This document shows, one piece after another, positions 1 through 8,435 of a stretch of DNA of 20,665 bases; the first letter of the stretch is position 1, and each line of letters opens with the position of its first letter. The DNA is from a virus. The DNA lies in IMG/VR virus record IMGVR_UViG_3300047553_000097, positions 1-20,665 of that record. The stretch is one strand, 5' to 3'. The translations under genes were made by a program, and so were the position numbers. A model generated the notes under the pieces. The model was not told the DNA's origin and searched no databases. It saw only the letters and a list, made by a program, of their open reading frames with translations.

Positions 1-1
1 T

Positions 2-163
2 CGTAGGGCATCCTTTTTAGCACGAATGGGCAATATGCCTGGCGCTGAGATGAAAGATGGAAAGCCTACCCGACTTTTACTTTCTCTTAGAGCTTGGGGC
101 GCATCGTCCAAGGAAGACGCTAAAGCAAAAGCCGCAGCGATCTCTAAGAGGAATAAGAAGTGA
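2..163 (+). CDS. Small phage protein, C-terminal part (DUF6321-like)
   Basis: This frame is open from the window edge to TGA at 161-163, giving 53 residues; the N-terminus is missing. It reads FLARMGNMPGAEMKDGKPTR followed by LLLSLRAWG and ends in a Lys/Ala-rich basic tail. The ARM-x-MPG-xxMKDxxGKPTR pattern is one I remember from small proteins of many marine and freshwater phages (DUF6321-like); this is recall, not a search. Its function is unknown. It sits just upstream of virion genes and its stop overlaps the GTG start of the next gene (GTGA), so it belongs to the late rightward unit. The reading frame is well supported by the overlap; the family call is moderate. Confidence 0.6.
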   Translation, partial: RRASFLARMGNMPGAEMKDGKPTRLLLSLRAWGASSKEDAKAKAAAISKRNKK

Positions 164-495
164 GACCAATTTCAGTCGCAGCAACGCCAACAGCGGCAAC
201 GTTGACTACTGTTTATACAGTACCGACTGGATATTATGCTCTCTTCAACCTAATGTACCTTCACAATACAACAGGCTCGACTAAATCAATTACTGCTCAA
301 TGGTACGACTCAAGTGCCGCAACTTCTTACGATATTCTGAGTTCTTACAACATGAGTTCTAAAGAGTATTTGAAGTTTGATGGTGGTGCTTACATTGTCA
401 TGGAAGAGGGCGACCAATTCCGAGTCACTACTGAGTCAGGTAGCACATTCTCTGTACTTGGTACATTTGAGTTATATGGAGCGCAACGAGTATGA
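160..495 (+). CDS. Small beta-rich virion-associated protein
   Basis: 111 residues. The start is GTG at 160, overlapping the previous stop as GTGA, with a GAGGAA Shine-Dalgarno about 7 nt upstream; the next Met in frame is about 35 residues in, so GTG is preferred. The sequence is rich in Thr, Ser, Tyr and Val with alternating hydrophobics (TLTTVYTVPTGYYALFNLMY, then GGAYIVMEEGDQFRVTTESG), typical of a small beta-sandwich. I see no signal peptide or membrane segment. It lies directly before the head-tail adaptor gene, which it overlaps by ATGA, so a minor structural role in the head or neck is likely. I do not recognise a named family. Confidence 0.7.
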   Translation: MRPISVAATPTAATLTTVYTVPTGYYALFNLMYLHNTTGSTKSITAQWYDSSAATSYDILSSYNMSSKEYLKFDGGAYIVMEEGDQFRVTTESGSTFSVLGTFELYGAQRV

Positions 496-1139
496 CCTAC
501 CTTGAATTAGTTAATGATGTACTCACAAGAATGCGTGAGACTACTGTTGCTACAGTATCAGAAACAACTTATTCCGCATTGATTGGCAAGTTTGTCAATG
601 ATGCAAAGCGTCAGATCGAAGATTCTTACACATGGAATTGTTTGTCACAAACAGTAACAATCACAACTACTGGTGGCACACATTCTTATGCTTTGACTGG
701 TGTTGGTCAAAAGTTCCGTGTGATGGATGCTCTCAATACAACTAGCAATGTTGTGATGGGTGATATTCCTTTTACGAGCATGAATCGTAAGTTGAACTTT
801 GTGACTCCTGTTCAAGGAATTCCATCTGAATACTGCTTCAATGGCGTTGATTCTAGTGGCGACACAAAACTAGACTTGTACCCAATTCCTGATGGCACAT
901 ACACAATCTTGTTTGATGTAATTGTTCCTCAAGCTGCATTGTCTTCTGATAGCACGACAGTAAAAGTATTTGATTACTTGGTGACACAGAGTGCTTATGC
1001 TCGTGCCTTGGTTGAGCGTGGTGAAGATGGTGGAACAAATAGTTCAGAAGCGTATGCTCTTTACAAAGCAATGTTGAGTGATGCGATTGCTACTGAAAGT
1101 ACTCGCTATCCTGAAGAATCAATGTTTGAGGCAGTCTAA
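492..1139 (+). CDS. Head-tail adaptor (SU10 adaptor-like)
   Basis: 215 residues. The N-terminal part (MTYLELVNDVLTRMRE, then residues 26-45 with FVNDAKRQIEDSYTWNCL) is the helical layout of the podovirus adaptor family typified by phage SU10: a pair of helices with a conserved aromatic W, then a beta-rich middle (LTGVGQKFRVMDALN, LDLYPIPDGTYTILFDVIVP) and a C-terminal helix rich in Ala/Tyr. Adaptors of this type form a ring under the portal that links it to the tail nozzle. ATG at 492 overlaps the previous stop (ATGA), and GGAG lies about 10 nt upstream. The following nozzle-like gene supports the assignment. The family call rests on pattern recall. Confidence 0.75.
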   Translation: MTYLELVNDVLTRMRETTVATVSETTYSALIGKFVNDAKRQIEDSYTWNCLSQTVTITTTGGTHSYALTGVGQKFRVMDALNTTSNVVMGDIPFTSMNRKLNFVTPVQGIPSEYCFNGVDSSGDTKLDLYPIPDGTYTILFDVIVPQAALSSDSTTVKVFDYLVTQSAYARALVERGEDGGTNSSEAYALYKAMLSDAIATESTRYPEESMFEAV

Positions 1140-2683
1140 TGTCTGGAGTACTTCAAAGTAACAGCGTTTCAGCACCAGGCTTCTATGGGCTGAATACACA
1201 AGACTCTCCATTGGATTTGTCTTCTGGCTTTGCTTTGGTAGCAACCAATTGTGTGATTGACCAATATGGTCGCATTGGCGCTCGTAAAGGCTATACATTA
1301 GTCAACCCTTCATCTGGCACACTTGGTAACAATGATGTAACTGTTATCCATGAATTAGTACAGATTGATGGCACATTGACTGTACTGTTTGCTGGTAACA
1401 ACAAGTTATTTAAGCTTGGAACAGCTAATGCTGTTACTGAGCTGACTTATGGTGGTGGCGGTACTGCTCCTACTATTACTGCTAGTAACTGGCACTGTGC
1501 TTCACTAAATGGTGTAACTTATTTCTTCCAAGCGGGACATGATCCTTTAATCTTTGACCCTGCTGTAAGTACAACTACTTATAGACGAGTAAGTGAGCGT
1601 TCTGGCTATGTTGCTACAGTTCCATCTGCAAACATCTGTATAAGTGCTTTTGGTCGCTTATGGGCGGCTAGTACAAGCACAAATAAGACTACTGTTTACT
1701 TCTCTGACTTGATTGCAGGTCATGTGTGGTCTGGTGGCACTACAGGCTCATTGGATGTCACTCGTGTATGGCCCAATGGTGCTGATGAGATCATGGGTTT
1801 AGCGGCTCACAATGACTTCTTATTCATCTTTGGTAAACGACAGATTCTTGTTTATCAGGGGGCTACTACTCCTGCCTCAATGGTTTTGAGCGACACAGTA
1901 GGCTCTATTGGATGTATTGCTCGTGATTCAATTCAGAGTATTGGTACTGATGTAATCTTCTTGTCTGACTCAGGAGTTCGCTCTTTGATGAGGACAATTC
2001 AAGAGAAGTCTGCCCCATTGCGTGACCTATCTAAGAATGTTCGTTCTGACTTGGTATCTGCTATATCTGTAGAGACTTTGGACAACATTAAGTCTGTTTA
2101 CTCCGAGAAGAATGCTTTTTATCTGTTAGTTCTGCCTGCTTTGGGCATTGCTTATTGCTTCGACACTAAGACTCAATTGCCTGATGGCGCTGCTCGTGTG
2201 ACAAGATGGGATTCAATGCAACCTAAGTCGCTTTATGCTTTGCGTAATGGTGATTTGTACATTGGCAAGACTGGTTACATTGGAAAGTATGGAAGCTATC
2301 TTGATAATACTAATACTTATCGTCTTCAGTACTACACAAACCATGCAGACCTTGGAAATGTAGACCAGATATCGATTCTCAAGCGGATTAAAGTCATTGT
2401 TATTGGTGGTTCAGACCAATATGTAACGATCAAGTGGGGATTCGATTTCTCTGCTAATTACTTGTCAAACAATGCCTACATTCCTGAGCAAGGAACTTAT
2501 GAGTATGGTATTGCTGAATATGGAATTTCTGAGTACTCTAATGGTATTTTGATTAAGACCTTAGTTGTGAGTGCATCTGGCTCTGGTAAAGTAGTCCAGA
2601 CTGGTTATGAAACGACAATCAATGGAACACAGTTGTCGATTCAGAAAATTGAACTTTTAGCCAAAAACGGCAAAATAGGATAA
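1139..2683 (+). CDS. Packaged DNA stabilization / tail nozzle protein (P22 gp10-like)
   Basis: 514 residues, close to the usual length for this family (about 470-600). The N-terminus contains APGFYGLNTQDSPLDLSSGF and then a CVIDQYGRIGARKGY motif, which is characteristic of the P22 gp10-like stabilization/nozzle proteins: an N-terminal strand listing targets, then repeated WD/propeller-like segments (LFIFGKRQILVYQG, VIFLSDSGVRSL). The C-terminal third is beta-rich with EYGIAEYGISEY repeats. These proteins plug the portal-adaptor channel and form the hub to which fibers attach. ATG at 1139 overlaps the adaptor stop (TAATG) with GAGG about 8 nt upstream, so the two are co-translated. Confidence 0.75.
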   Translation: MSGVLQSNSVSAPGFYGLNTQDSPLDLSSGFALVATNCVIDQYGRIGARKGYTLVNPSSGTLGNNDVTVIHELVQIDGTLTVLFAGNNKLFKLGTANAVTELTYGGGGTAPTITASNWHCASLNGVTYFFQAGHDPLIFDPAVSTTTYRRVSERSGYVATVPSANICISAFGRLWAASTSTNKTTVYFSDLIAGHVWSGGTTGSLDVTRVWPNGADEIMGLAAHNDFLFIFGKRQILVYQGATTPASMVLSDTVGSIGCIARDSIQSIGTDVIFLSDSGVRSLMRTIQEKSAPLRDLSKNVRSDLVSAISVETLDNIKSVYSEKNAFYLLVLPALGIAYCFDTKTQLPDGAARVTRWDSMQPKSLYALRNGDLYIGKTGYIGKYGSYLDNTNTYRLQYYTNHADLGNVDQISILKRIKVIVIGGSDQYVTIKWGFDFSANYLSNNAYIPEQGTYEYGIAEYGISEYSNGILIKTLVVSASGSGKVVQTGYETTINGTQLSIQKIELLAKNGKIG

Positions 2684-2686
2684 ATC

Positions 2687-3223
2687 ATGAGTGCCGTCTT
2701 AAAAGTTGTAAAGACTTCAAAAGTTTGCAGTTGGTGCAAGATAGATAAACTGTTAAGTGAATACACAAAAAATAAAGCAGCGCCTGATGGTTTGCAATAT
2801 AAATGTCGAGCTTGTGATTTAGCTTACCAATCTAAACGAAGAGTTGAAAACTATGAGCAAAATCTTGAATATGGTCGTCAATATCAGAAGAATAGACGCA
2901 AAGATCACAACTATCGTTTGCAGATGCTTATCAATGCTTCTAAACAAAGAGCAAAAGATAAAGATAGAGAACATACAATTACAGTAGAAGATATTAAAAA
3001 TATATTTCCTGTAGATGGATGTTGCCCTATTTTTGGCATGAAACTAGAATTCAATAGTGCAGGTTTTAGAGAAAATAGCCCAAGTATTGACCGCATAGAT
3101 TCAAAAAAAGGTTACACGCCAGACAATATTCAAATTATCTCTTGGAAAGCAAATCGAATTAAAGGCTATGCTTCCATTGAAGAATTAGAAATGTTAGTGG
3201 CATATTTGAAACACGGAGAATGA
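2687..3223 (+). CDS. HNH homing endonuclease with N-terminal zinc finger
   Basis: 178 residues. Residues 14-43 form a CxxC...CxxC finger (C14, C17, C40, C43), followed by a Lys/Arg-rich linker. The nuclease part has C113-P-x-F-G, then S133-x-D135-R-x-D138, GYTPDN at 142-147 and N156, a pattern of phage HNH/His-Me-finger homing endonucleases (SIDRID...[11 protein letters not shown]). ATG at 2687 follows AGGA by 7 nt; the gene fits in the 3-nt gap after the nozzle gene and ends 1 nt before the tail-fiber start. It is visibly more A/T-rich than the flanking structural genes and has no structural role, so it is probably a free-standing mobile gene. It shares its N-terminal finger type with the HNH gene at 16966-17439. 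Confidence 0.85.
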   Translation: MSAVLKVVKTSKVCSWCKIDKLLSEYTKNKAAPDGLQYKCRACDLAYQSKRRVENYEQNLEYGRQYQKNRRKDHNYRLQMLINASKQRAKDKDREHTITVEDIKNIFPVDGCCPIFGMKLEFNSAGFRENSPSIDRIDSKKGYTPDNIQIISWKANRIKGYASIEELEMLVAYLKHGE

Positions 3224-3224
3224 T

Positions 3225-5402
3225 ATGAGCCAATATACAAAAAGCACCAACTTTGCTACTAAAGATAACCTGCCAACAGGTGATCCTTTAAAGATTGTCA
3301 AGGGTACTGAGATTGACACCGAGTTCAATAACATTGCCACAGCTATTGCGACTAAGACAGATAATTCTGCTGCGGCAATTACTGGCGGTACGATTACTGG
3401 TATTACTGATTTAGCCATTGCTGATGGCGGTACAGGTGCTTCTACAGCTACTGCTGCTCTGAATAACCTCTTGCCTTCTCAATCTGGTAATGCCAATAAG
3501 TATCTACAGACTGATGGGACTAATGCTACTTGGGATGCTGTAAGTCTATCTACTTCTGATATTACTGGCACTTTGCCTGTTGCAAATGGTGGTACAGGTC
3601 TATCAAGTTTAGGCACAGGAATCACTACATTCTTGGGTACACCTTCTAGTGCTAATTTGGCTAGTGCTGTTACTGATGAAACAGGTAGTGGTGCTTTGGT
3701 GTTTGCCAATAGTCCTACTTTGGTGACTCCTGCTCTTGGAACGCCATCTAGTGCTACTTTGACGAATGCTACTGGTTTGCCTTTGTCTACTGGTATTACA
3801 GGACTTGGTACTGGTGTAGCAACTGCTTTGGCTATCAATACACCTAATACAGGCGCTATTGTTGTCAATGGTGGTGCTTTAGGTACGCCTTCTAGCGGTA
3901 CTGTAACTAATCTTACAGGTACTGCCTCAATCAATATCAATGGAATGGTTGGTGCTTCAACACAGTACAGCGGTGCTTTTACATCGTTAAGTGCCTCTAG
4001 TGCTTTGACGCTTAGTGCTGGTACTGTTGATGGCGTAGCGTATTTGAATAGCTCTAAAGAGTTGACTACTGGTAGTGTTCTATCGTTTAGCGGTGTTCAC
4101 CTTACATCTAATCGCAATAAAGATACAACTTACTCTGCGACTGACTACACGACCTATCCAAATGGATTTATTCTCCAGAACAGCGCAACTCCTGCTACTG
4201 GAATTTTTAACTCCATTTACTTTAAAAACAATGCCAATATGCAAAACGTATTTGGTGTTGTGCAGAACTCTAGTGGTTATGGTGACTTTGTATGGTCTGG
4301 GTATTCTGGATCGTATGCAGAATGGATGCGTCTAACCTCATCTGGTTTGACCCTAACAAGCAATCCAACCCTCTCTGGTGGCACAGCCAATGGAGTAACC
4401 TATCTCAATGGTTCAAAGGTTCTGACAAGTGGCTCTGCGCTTACTTTTGATGGAGCTAATTTAAGCACTACAGGTTATCTTGGTGTTGGTGTATCAGCAA
4501 CTGCGGGTCAGCGTATTTATGCTAGAACTGCTGAAACAGGAACGGCTTATTACGCAGATAATTCAACAAATTCTGGATTTATTGTTCGCTTTACCCCAAG
4601 CACAACATTTATTGGGAATGACTTTAATAATCCTTTAGCATTTGTAGTTAACAACACCGAAGGTATGCGCCTCACATCCTCAAGCCTTTACACGGCTAGT
4701 GGAATCAATGTAGGTATTGGACTGAGTAATCCATCAAGTCTTTACGCAGGAGCAAATAACCTTGTTGTAGGTGGCGGTTCTGGCTCAACTGGAATGACCA
4801 TTTATTCTGGAACTTCAGATGTTGGTCGATTGTTCTTTGCTGATGGAACTTCTGGCGCAGATGCGTATCGTGGTTGGGTTGAGTATGGTCATACTGGCAA
4901 CGAGATGACCTTTGGCACAAATGGTGGGACTAAATTAACCCTTACCAGCGTAGGCAATCTAGGCTTGGGAGTTACTCCGAGTGCTTGGAGTAGTGCAAGC
5001 AGACCCGCATTGCAGTTACCAAATGGTGCGTCTTTGTTTACCAGAACTGGTGGCACATATTTAGGTCAAAACTTTTTTTATGACAGCAGTGACAATGGCA
5101 CTTACATTGCTGATGGTTTTGCAACGCTTTATAACCAAGCCAGCGGTAAACACCAGTGGTTTAACGCACCCTCTGGCACGGCAGGTAACACAGCATCTCT
5201 TACTCAGGCATTAGCTTTGTCGGCAGTTGGTAATTTGTTATTGGGCGGAACATCTGACCCAACAAGTGCGGCAAAAGCCATTGTGATTTACAACGGTACA
5301 GCACCAACAGGAAACATTGCTGGCGGCACTTTGTATGTTGAATCAGGTGCGTTAAAGTATCGTGGTTCATCTGGAACTGTAACTACATTGGCGGTCGCAT
5401 GA
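3225..5402 (+). CDS. Tail fiber protein
   Basis: 725 residues. Residues 1-45 ([20 protein letters not shown], then a segment with [15 protein letters not shown]) are a conserved virion-attachment head found on many podovirus fibers. A long Ser/Thr/Gly-rich shaft follows, with recurring [26 protein letters not shown] and YLNxSKxLTTGS units, typical of trimeric beta-structured fibers. The distal half has MRLTSS repeats and ends in [19 protein letters not shown] see no peptidase S74 chaperone domain at the C-terminus, so folding probably does not depend on self-cleavage. It should mediate host receptor binding. It is enclosed by HNH genes on both sides (1-nt gap upstream, ATGA overlap downstream). 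Confidence 0.85.
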   Translation: MSQYTKSTNFATKDNLPTGDPLKIVKGTEIDTEFNNIATAIATKTDNSAAAITGGTITGITDLAIADGGTGASTATAALNNLLPSQSGNANKYLQTDGTNATWDAVSLSTSDITGTLPVANGGTGLSSLGTGITTFLGTPSSANLASAVTDETGSGALVFANSPTLVTPALGTPSSATLTNATGLPLSTGITGLGTGVATALAINTPNTGAIVVNGGALGTPSSGTVTNLTGTASININGMVGASTQYSGAFTSLSASSALTLSAGTVDGVAYLNSSKELTTGSVLSFSGVHLTSNRNKDTTYSATDYTTYPNGFILQNSATPATGIFNSIYFKNNANMQNVFGVVQNSSGYGDFVWSGYSGSYAEWMRLTSSGLTLTSNPTLSGGTANGVTYLNGSKVLTSGSALTFDGANLSTTGYLGVGVSATAGQRIYARTAETGTAYYADNSTNSGFIVRFTPSTTFIGNDFNNPLAFVVNNTEGMRLTSSSLYTASGINVGIGLSNPSSLYAGANNLVVGGGSGSTGMTIYSGTSDVGRLFFADGTSGADAYRGWVEYGHTGNEMTFGTNGGTKLTLTSVGNLGLGVTPSAWSSASRPALQLPNGASLFTRTGGTYLGQNFFYDSSDNGTYIADGFATLYNQASGKHQWFNAPSGTAGNTASLTQALALSAVGNLLLGGTSDPTSAAKAIVIYNGTAPTGNIAGGTLYVESGALKYRGSSGTVTTLAVA

Positions 5403-5887
5403 TTACACAACAACTAATATTTGAATATTTTGAATACAGAGATGGCAATCTGTATTGGAAAAAGTCATTTAATCCAAACAAAACCAATTTAATTGGACAA
5501 CTTGCTGGGTCTATTCACAAAACTGGATACCAACATATCACTTGGATGGGGAAAAGTCATAAAGCACATCGTTTGATATTTATGTTTCATCATGGTTATA
5601 TGCCTGATTTCATTGACCATATCAACAATGTTCGCAACGACAATCGTATTGAGAATTTAAGAGCGGCTACTCGCAGTGAAAACAACTTTAATGCCAGTAT
5701 GTGTAAAAACAATAAGAGTGGTTATCGTGGAGTTAACTGGCACAAGCATAGTAAATCATGGATAGTGCGTGTGATGACACATGGTAAATCCAAGATTATT
5801 GGTTACTTCAAAGACCTAGAACTTGCGGGTTTGGTTGCTGACGAAGCAAGAGCATTACATCATGGCAAATTTGCAAAACAATTTTGA
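5399..5887 (+). CDS. HNH-AP2 homing endonuclease
   Basis: 162 residues. The HNH_3-type core is at about residues 45-95: H57-R58, [14 protein letters not shown] with D73-H74, N82, and N86-L-R. A C-terminal AP2 DNA-binding domain (residues about 107-157) starts [15 protein letters not shown] and contains [16 protein letters not shown]. This HNH plus AP2 order is classic for phage and bacterial free-standing homing endonucleases. The ATG overlaps the tail-fiber stop (ATGA); there is no strong Shine-Dalgarno, so it is probably translated by coupling to the fiber. It is A/T-rich compared with the fiber. It is unrelated in sequence to the HNH gene on the other side of the fiber. Confidence 0.92.
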   Translation: MITQQLIFEYFEYRDGNLYWKKSFNPNKTNLIGQLAGSIHKTGYQHITWMGKSHKAHRLIFMFHHGYMPDFIDHINNVRNDNRIENLRAATRSENNFNASMCKNNKSGYRGVNWHKHSKSWIVRVMTHGKSKIIGYFKDLELAGLVADEARALHHGKFAKQF

Positions 5888-5897
5888 AAGGTAAATT

Positions 5898-6191
5898 ATG
5901 ACTACGACTTATAACTGGGTAGTAACCCAAACTGATTACGAAACCTCAAATGGGTTCATTTTTTGCGCACATTGGACTGCAACTGCGGTTGATGGAGACT
6001 ACACGGCTTCCATCTACTCCACAGTATCTTGGCAAGCAGGAACACCCACAATCCCTTATGCCTCAGTAACTGAAGCAGAAGTATTGAACTGGGTATGGGA
6101 ATCAGTTGATAAACAAGCCACAGAAGATGCTCTGGCAGCTAATATTGCTTTGCAGAAGAATCCTGTGACGGCTACTGGCACACCTTGGTAA
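5898..6191 (+). CDS. Small conserved phage protein (DUF7936-like)
   Basis: 97 residues. It starts TTTYNWVVTQTDYETSNGFI, has AHWTATAVDGDYTASIYSTV, then a helical TEAEVLNWVWESVDKQATED part and ends NPVTATGTPW. The pattern 'YNWVI...VxxxHWR...DGxYxA...Y' with a C-terminal NPP..PW is one I recall for small proteins encoded right after phage tail fibers (DUF7936-like). It may assist the fiber or bind the tail, but the function is not known. The start ATG follows AAAGG by 7 nt; the gene lies 10 nt after the HNH-AP2 gene, and before insertion of that HNH gene it would have followed the fiber directly. Confidence 0.7.
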   Translation: MTTTYNWVVTQTDYETSNGFIFCAHWTATAVDGDYTASIYSTVSWQAGTPTIPYASVTEAEVLNWVWESVDKQATEDALAANIALQKNPVTATGTPW

Positions 6192-6199
6192 AACAGGAA

Positions 6200-6221
6200 G
6201 CCACTACCTGAACTTAGTGGC
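6200..6221. repeat. Perfect 7-bp inverted repeat (hairpin)
   Basis: GCCACTA (6200-6206) and TAGTGGC (6215-6221) pair perfectly around an 8-nt loop, in the 46-nt gap between two late genes. No T-run follows on either strand, so it does not look like a standard intrinsic terminator. It could be an mRNA processing or stability stem. It ends about 4 nt before the AGGAG ribosome site of the next gene (6227-6231). Confidence 0.5.
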
Positions 6222-6237
6222 ACATTAGGAGAAACTC

Positions 6238-6441
6238 ATGGGCGAGAAAAAAACAACCCCTGTGACGATAGATGGTGTTGAGTACAAGTATGAAGACATG
6301 ACTAAAGAGCAACAAATGATGGTTAATCATGTTGCAGACTTAGATCGTAAACTTGACTCAACTAGGTTTAATTTAGATCAAATGCAAGTCGGACGTGAGG
6401 CATTCTTTAAAATGCTCAAAGAGTCCTTAGAATCGGAGTAA
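6238..6441 (+). CDS. Small phage protein with coiled coil (DUF6447-like)
   Basis: 67 residues. An N-terminal beta segment (TPVTIDGVEYKYEDMTKEQQ) is followed by one long helix (HVADLDRKLDSTRFNLDQMQ) ending acidic. 'VTIDGVEY...LS.EQ......' followed by a coiled coil is the form of a small phage family I remember as DUF6447. It has no catalytic residues or membrane segment. The start has a good AGGAG site 6-7 nt upstream. It lies between the fiber region and the internal virion protein genes, so a small structural or assembly role is possible but unproven. Confidence 0.65.
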   Translation: MGEKKTTPVTIDGVEYKYEDMTKEQQMMVNHVADLDRKLDSTRFNLDQMQVGREAFFKMLKESLESE

Positions 6442-6446
6442 AGAAT

Positions 6447-8426
6447 ATGGCCGTAACAAGTCAACAAATTGTGGATTTCTTAACCGCTAATCCAGGCATG
6501 ACAGATGCCCAGATTGTTGCGGCCATGGAGCAATATGGTATCTCGCCAACTCAAATGGCTCAAGCTGTTGGTTTACCAGAGGGTGAGGTTGTATCTAGGG
6601 TGGCAGCAACAATCCCAGAGGGTATGTCAGTTACTCTTGGAGATACTCGCATTGCGCCTCAATATGAGGTTCGAGGTTCTGGAGAAGATCGGCAAGTTGT
6701 TGGTATTGAAAACATTTACGTTGAAAAAACTACGGGCGATGTTAACTACAAAGCCCCTGTTGGTTCAGACGTTCAAGTTTTAAGTCCTACTGGCGAGTTT
6801 GTAAACACGATAAAAACTAAAGAAGATCAATCATTCTTTGGTGGCTTGGTAGATGCTTTTAAAGACCCTGTAGTTCTAGCCGCTTTAGGTGGTGCGGCTG
6901 CTGGTGGTTTATTGGGAACTGGTGGTGCATTAGGCGGTACAGCGGGATTAACAACTGCTGAACTTGCTCAACTTGATCTTGCATTGGGTGGGGCGGGTGG
7001 TACTGCGGGTGCTACAAGCCTTGCAAATGCTTTGGCTACTGGTGCGGCTGTACCTACATTGACCAATTTAACAGGTGGTGCGGCAGCAGGTGGTGGAGGT
7101 TTACTAACAAGTGCAACTCCTGCAGTTACAGGCATGGGTGGTGGCACAGGTCTTACAGCAGGTGCTGGCGGTGTTGGTTTGACTACTGGTGGTGCAGGTT
7201 TAGGTGCGGCAGGCACAGGAGCAGGAATTACTGGTGGTGCAGGTCTAGGTGGTGGTCTTGGTACTGCTGTTGGTGGACTAACAACTGGTGTTGGTGGTGC
7301 GGCAGGTGCGGCAGGGACAGGTCTTCTTACTGCTGCGGCTAAAGCGGCAGGGGGTACTGTCGGCAATCTAATTTCTAGTGGTTTGACAACTGCTGGTGGC
7401 ATTATGCAGAGTCAGACTTCTAAAGAAGCCGCTCAAGCCGCCCAAGCAAAGATTGATGCTGAAACTACTGCCGCCAAAGCCGCTGCTCAGTTCAAACCTG
7501 TTGGCATGACTACTCGATTTGGCACTTCTGAGTTCAAGGTTGACCCTACAACAGGTCAACTGACAAGCGCAGCATACACACTAAGTCCTGAAGCTAAAGC
7601 GGCTCAGGATCGTTTTGTGAAGCTTGCAGAAGCAGGTTTGACACAAGCTGAAGGCGCTCAGAAAGCTTTTGAGCCATTGCAGACAGGCGCTCAGAGTTTG
7701 TTTAACCTTGGCAATCAATATTTGGCTAAATCTCCAGAACAAGTTGCTCAAGATTATTTGAAGAGCCAGATGTCTTTATTGCAACCTGGTCGTGAGTTGG
7801 AATTGGCTAACTTGCAGAATAAACTGCAACAACAAGGTCGTGCGGGTCTTTCTGTTGCTCAAGGTGGTAATTTGGGTGCTACAACTCCTGAATTACAGGC
7901 TTTGTTCAATGCTCGTGCGCAACAAGAAGCTTTGTTGGCGGCTAATGCTCAACAAGCTGGACAACAGAATGTGTTGTTTGGTGCGGGACTCTTGGGTACT
8001 GGTGCGCAGACTATGGGTCAGTATTATGGTGGTCAGCAAGCAGCTTACTCTCCATATACAAATGCTTTGAATCAGATTCAAGCTTTGGAGACTGCAGGAC
8101 AACAGCCTTTGACGATGGGTATTAACCTTGGTCAAATTAGTTCTCAAGCAGGTGCAAGAGCAGGAGAATTAGGTCTTCGTGGTGCAGGTCAAAGCGTAGC
8201 ATTGGCTACAGGAGCAGCGGCAACTAATAATCCTTATGCAACAGCATTAAGTGGTTTAGGTTCTTCTGGACTATTGGGTAGTGCTATTGGTGGGATGATT
8301 GAGCAACCTGCTATGGCTTTAGGAAATAGACTGTACGAACCGCCTCCCGCCAATCTTCCTACGGCTTCAAACTATACAGCACCGCTACCAATAACTTTTA
8401 GTGGCACTAATGTTTACGGAACTTAA
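6447..8426 (+). CDS. Large Gly/Ala-rich internal virion protein (putative ejection protein)
   Basis: 659 residues. The N-terminal ~40 residues are helical repeats (IVDFLTANPGMTDAQIVAAM, then EQYGISPTQMAQAVGLPEGE), a module seen at the N-terminus of other phage proteins. Residues 145-315 are an extreme Gly/Ala/Thr tract (GGGG, AGGVGLTTGGAGLG) with hydrophobic stretches (VVLAALGGAAAGGLLG) that could insert in membranes. The rest is Ala/Gln-rich helix with QQQG and AQQAGQQ runs. No enzymatic motif is visible. With the next two genes it fits the set of podovirus internal proteins released with DNA into the host envelope. That role is inferred from composition and position only. GGAG precedes the ATG. 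Confidence 0.6.
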   Translation: MAVTSQQIVDFLTANPGMTDAQIVAAMEQYGISPTQMAQAVGLPEGEVVSRVAATIPEGMSVTLGDTRIAPQYEVRGSGEDRQVVGIENIYVEKTTGDVNYKAPVGSDVQVLSPTGEFVNTIKTKEDQSFFGGLVDAFKDPVVLAALGGAAAGGLLGTGGALGGTAGLTTAELAQLDLALGGAGGTAGATSLANALATGAAVPTLTNLTGGAAAGGGGLLTSATPAVTGMGGGTGLTAGAGGVGLTTGGAGLGAAGTGAGITGGAGLGGGLGTAVGGLTTGVGGAAGAAGTGLLTAAAKAAGGTVGNLISSGLTTAGGIMQSQTSKEAAQAAQAKIDAETTAAKAAAQFKPVGMTTRFGTSEFKVDPTTGQLTSAAYTLSPEAKAAQDRFVKLAEAGLTQAEGAQKAFEPLQTGAQSLFNLGNQYLAKSPEQVAQDYLKSQMSLLQPGRELELANLQNKLQQQGRAGLSVAQGGNLGATTPELQALFNARAQQEALLAANAQQAGQQNVLFGAGLLGTGAQTMGQYYGGQQAAYSPYTNALNQIQALETAGQQPLTMGINLGQISSQAGARAGELGLRGAGQSVALATGAAATNNPYATALSGLGSSGLLGSAIGGMIEQPAMALGNRLYEPPPANLPTASNYTAPLPITFSGTNVYGT

Positions 8427-8435
8427 GGATCAATC

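Noticed and set aside
3479-3940. 153-codon minus-strand frame inside the tail fiber
   Set aside because: It is a mirror of the repetitive Ser/Thr/Gly codons of the fiber; Val/Pro-rich with no domain.
6968-7402. 144-codon minus-strand frame, Pro/Ala-rich
   Set aside because: It is the mirror of the Gly/Ala-rich virion gene and has no ribosome site or recognisable protein character.
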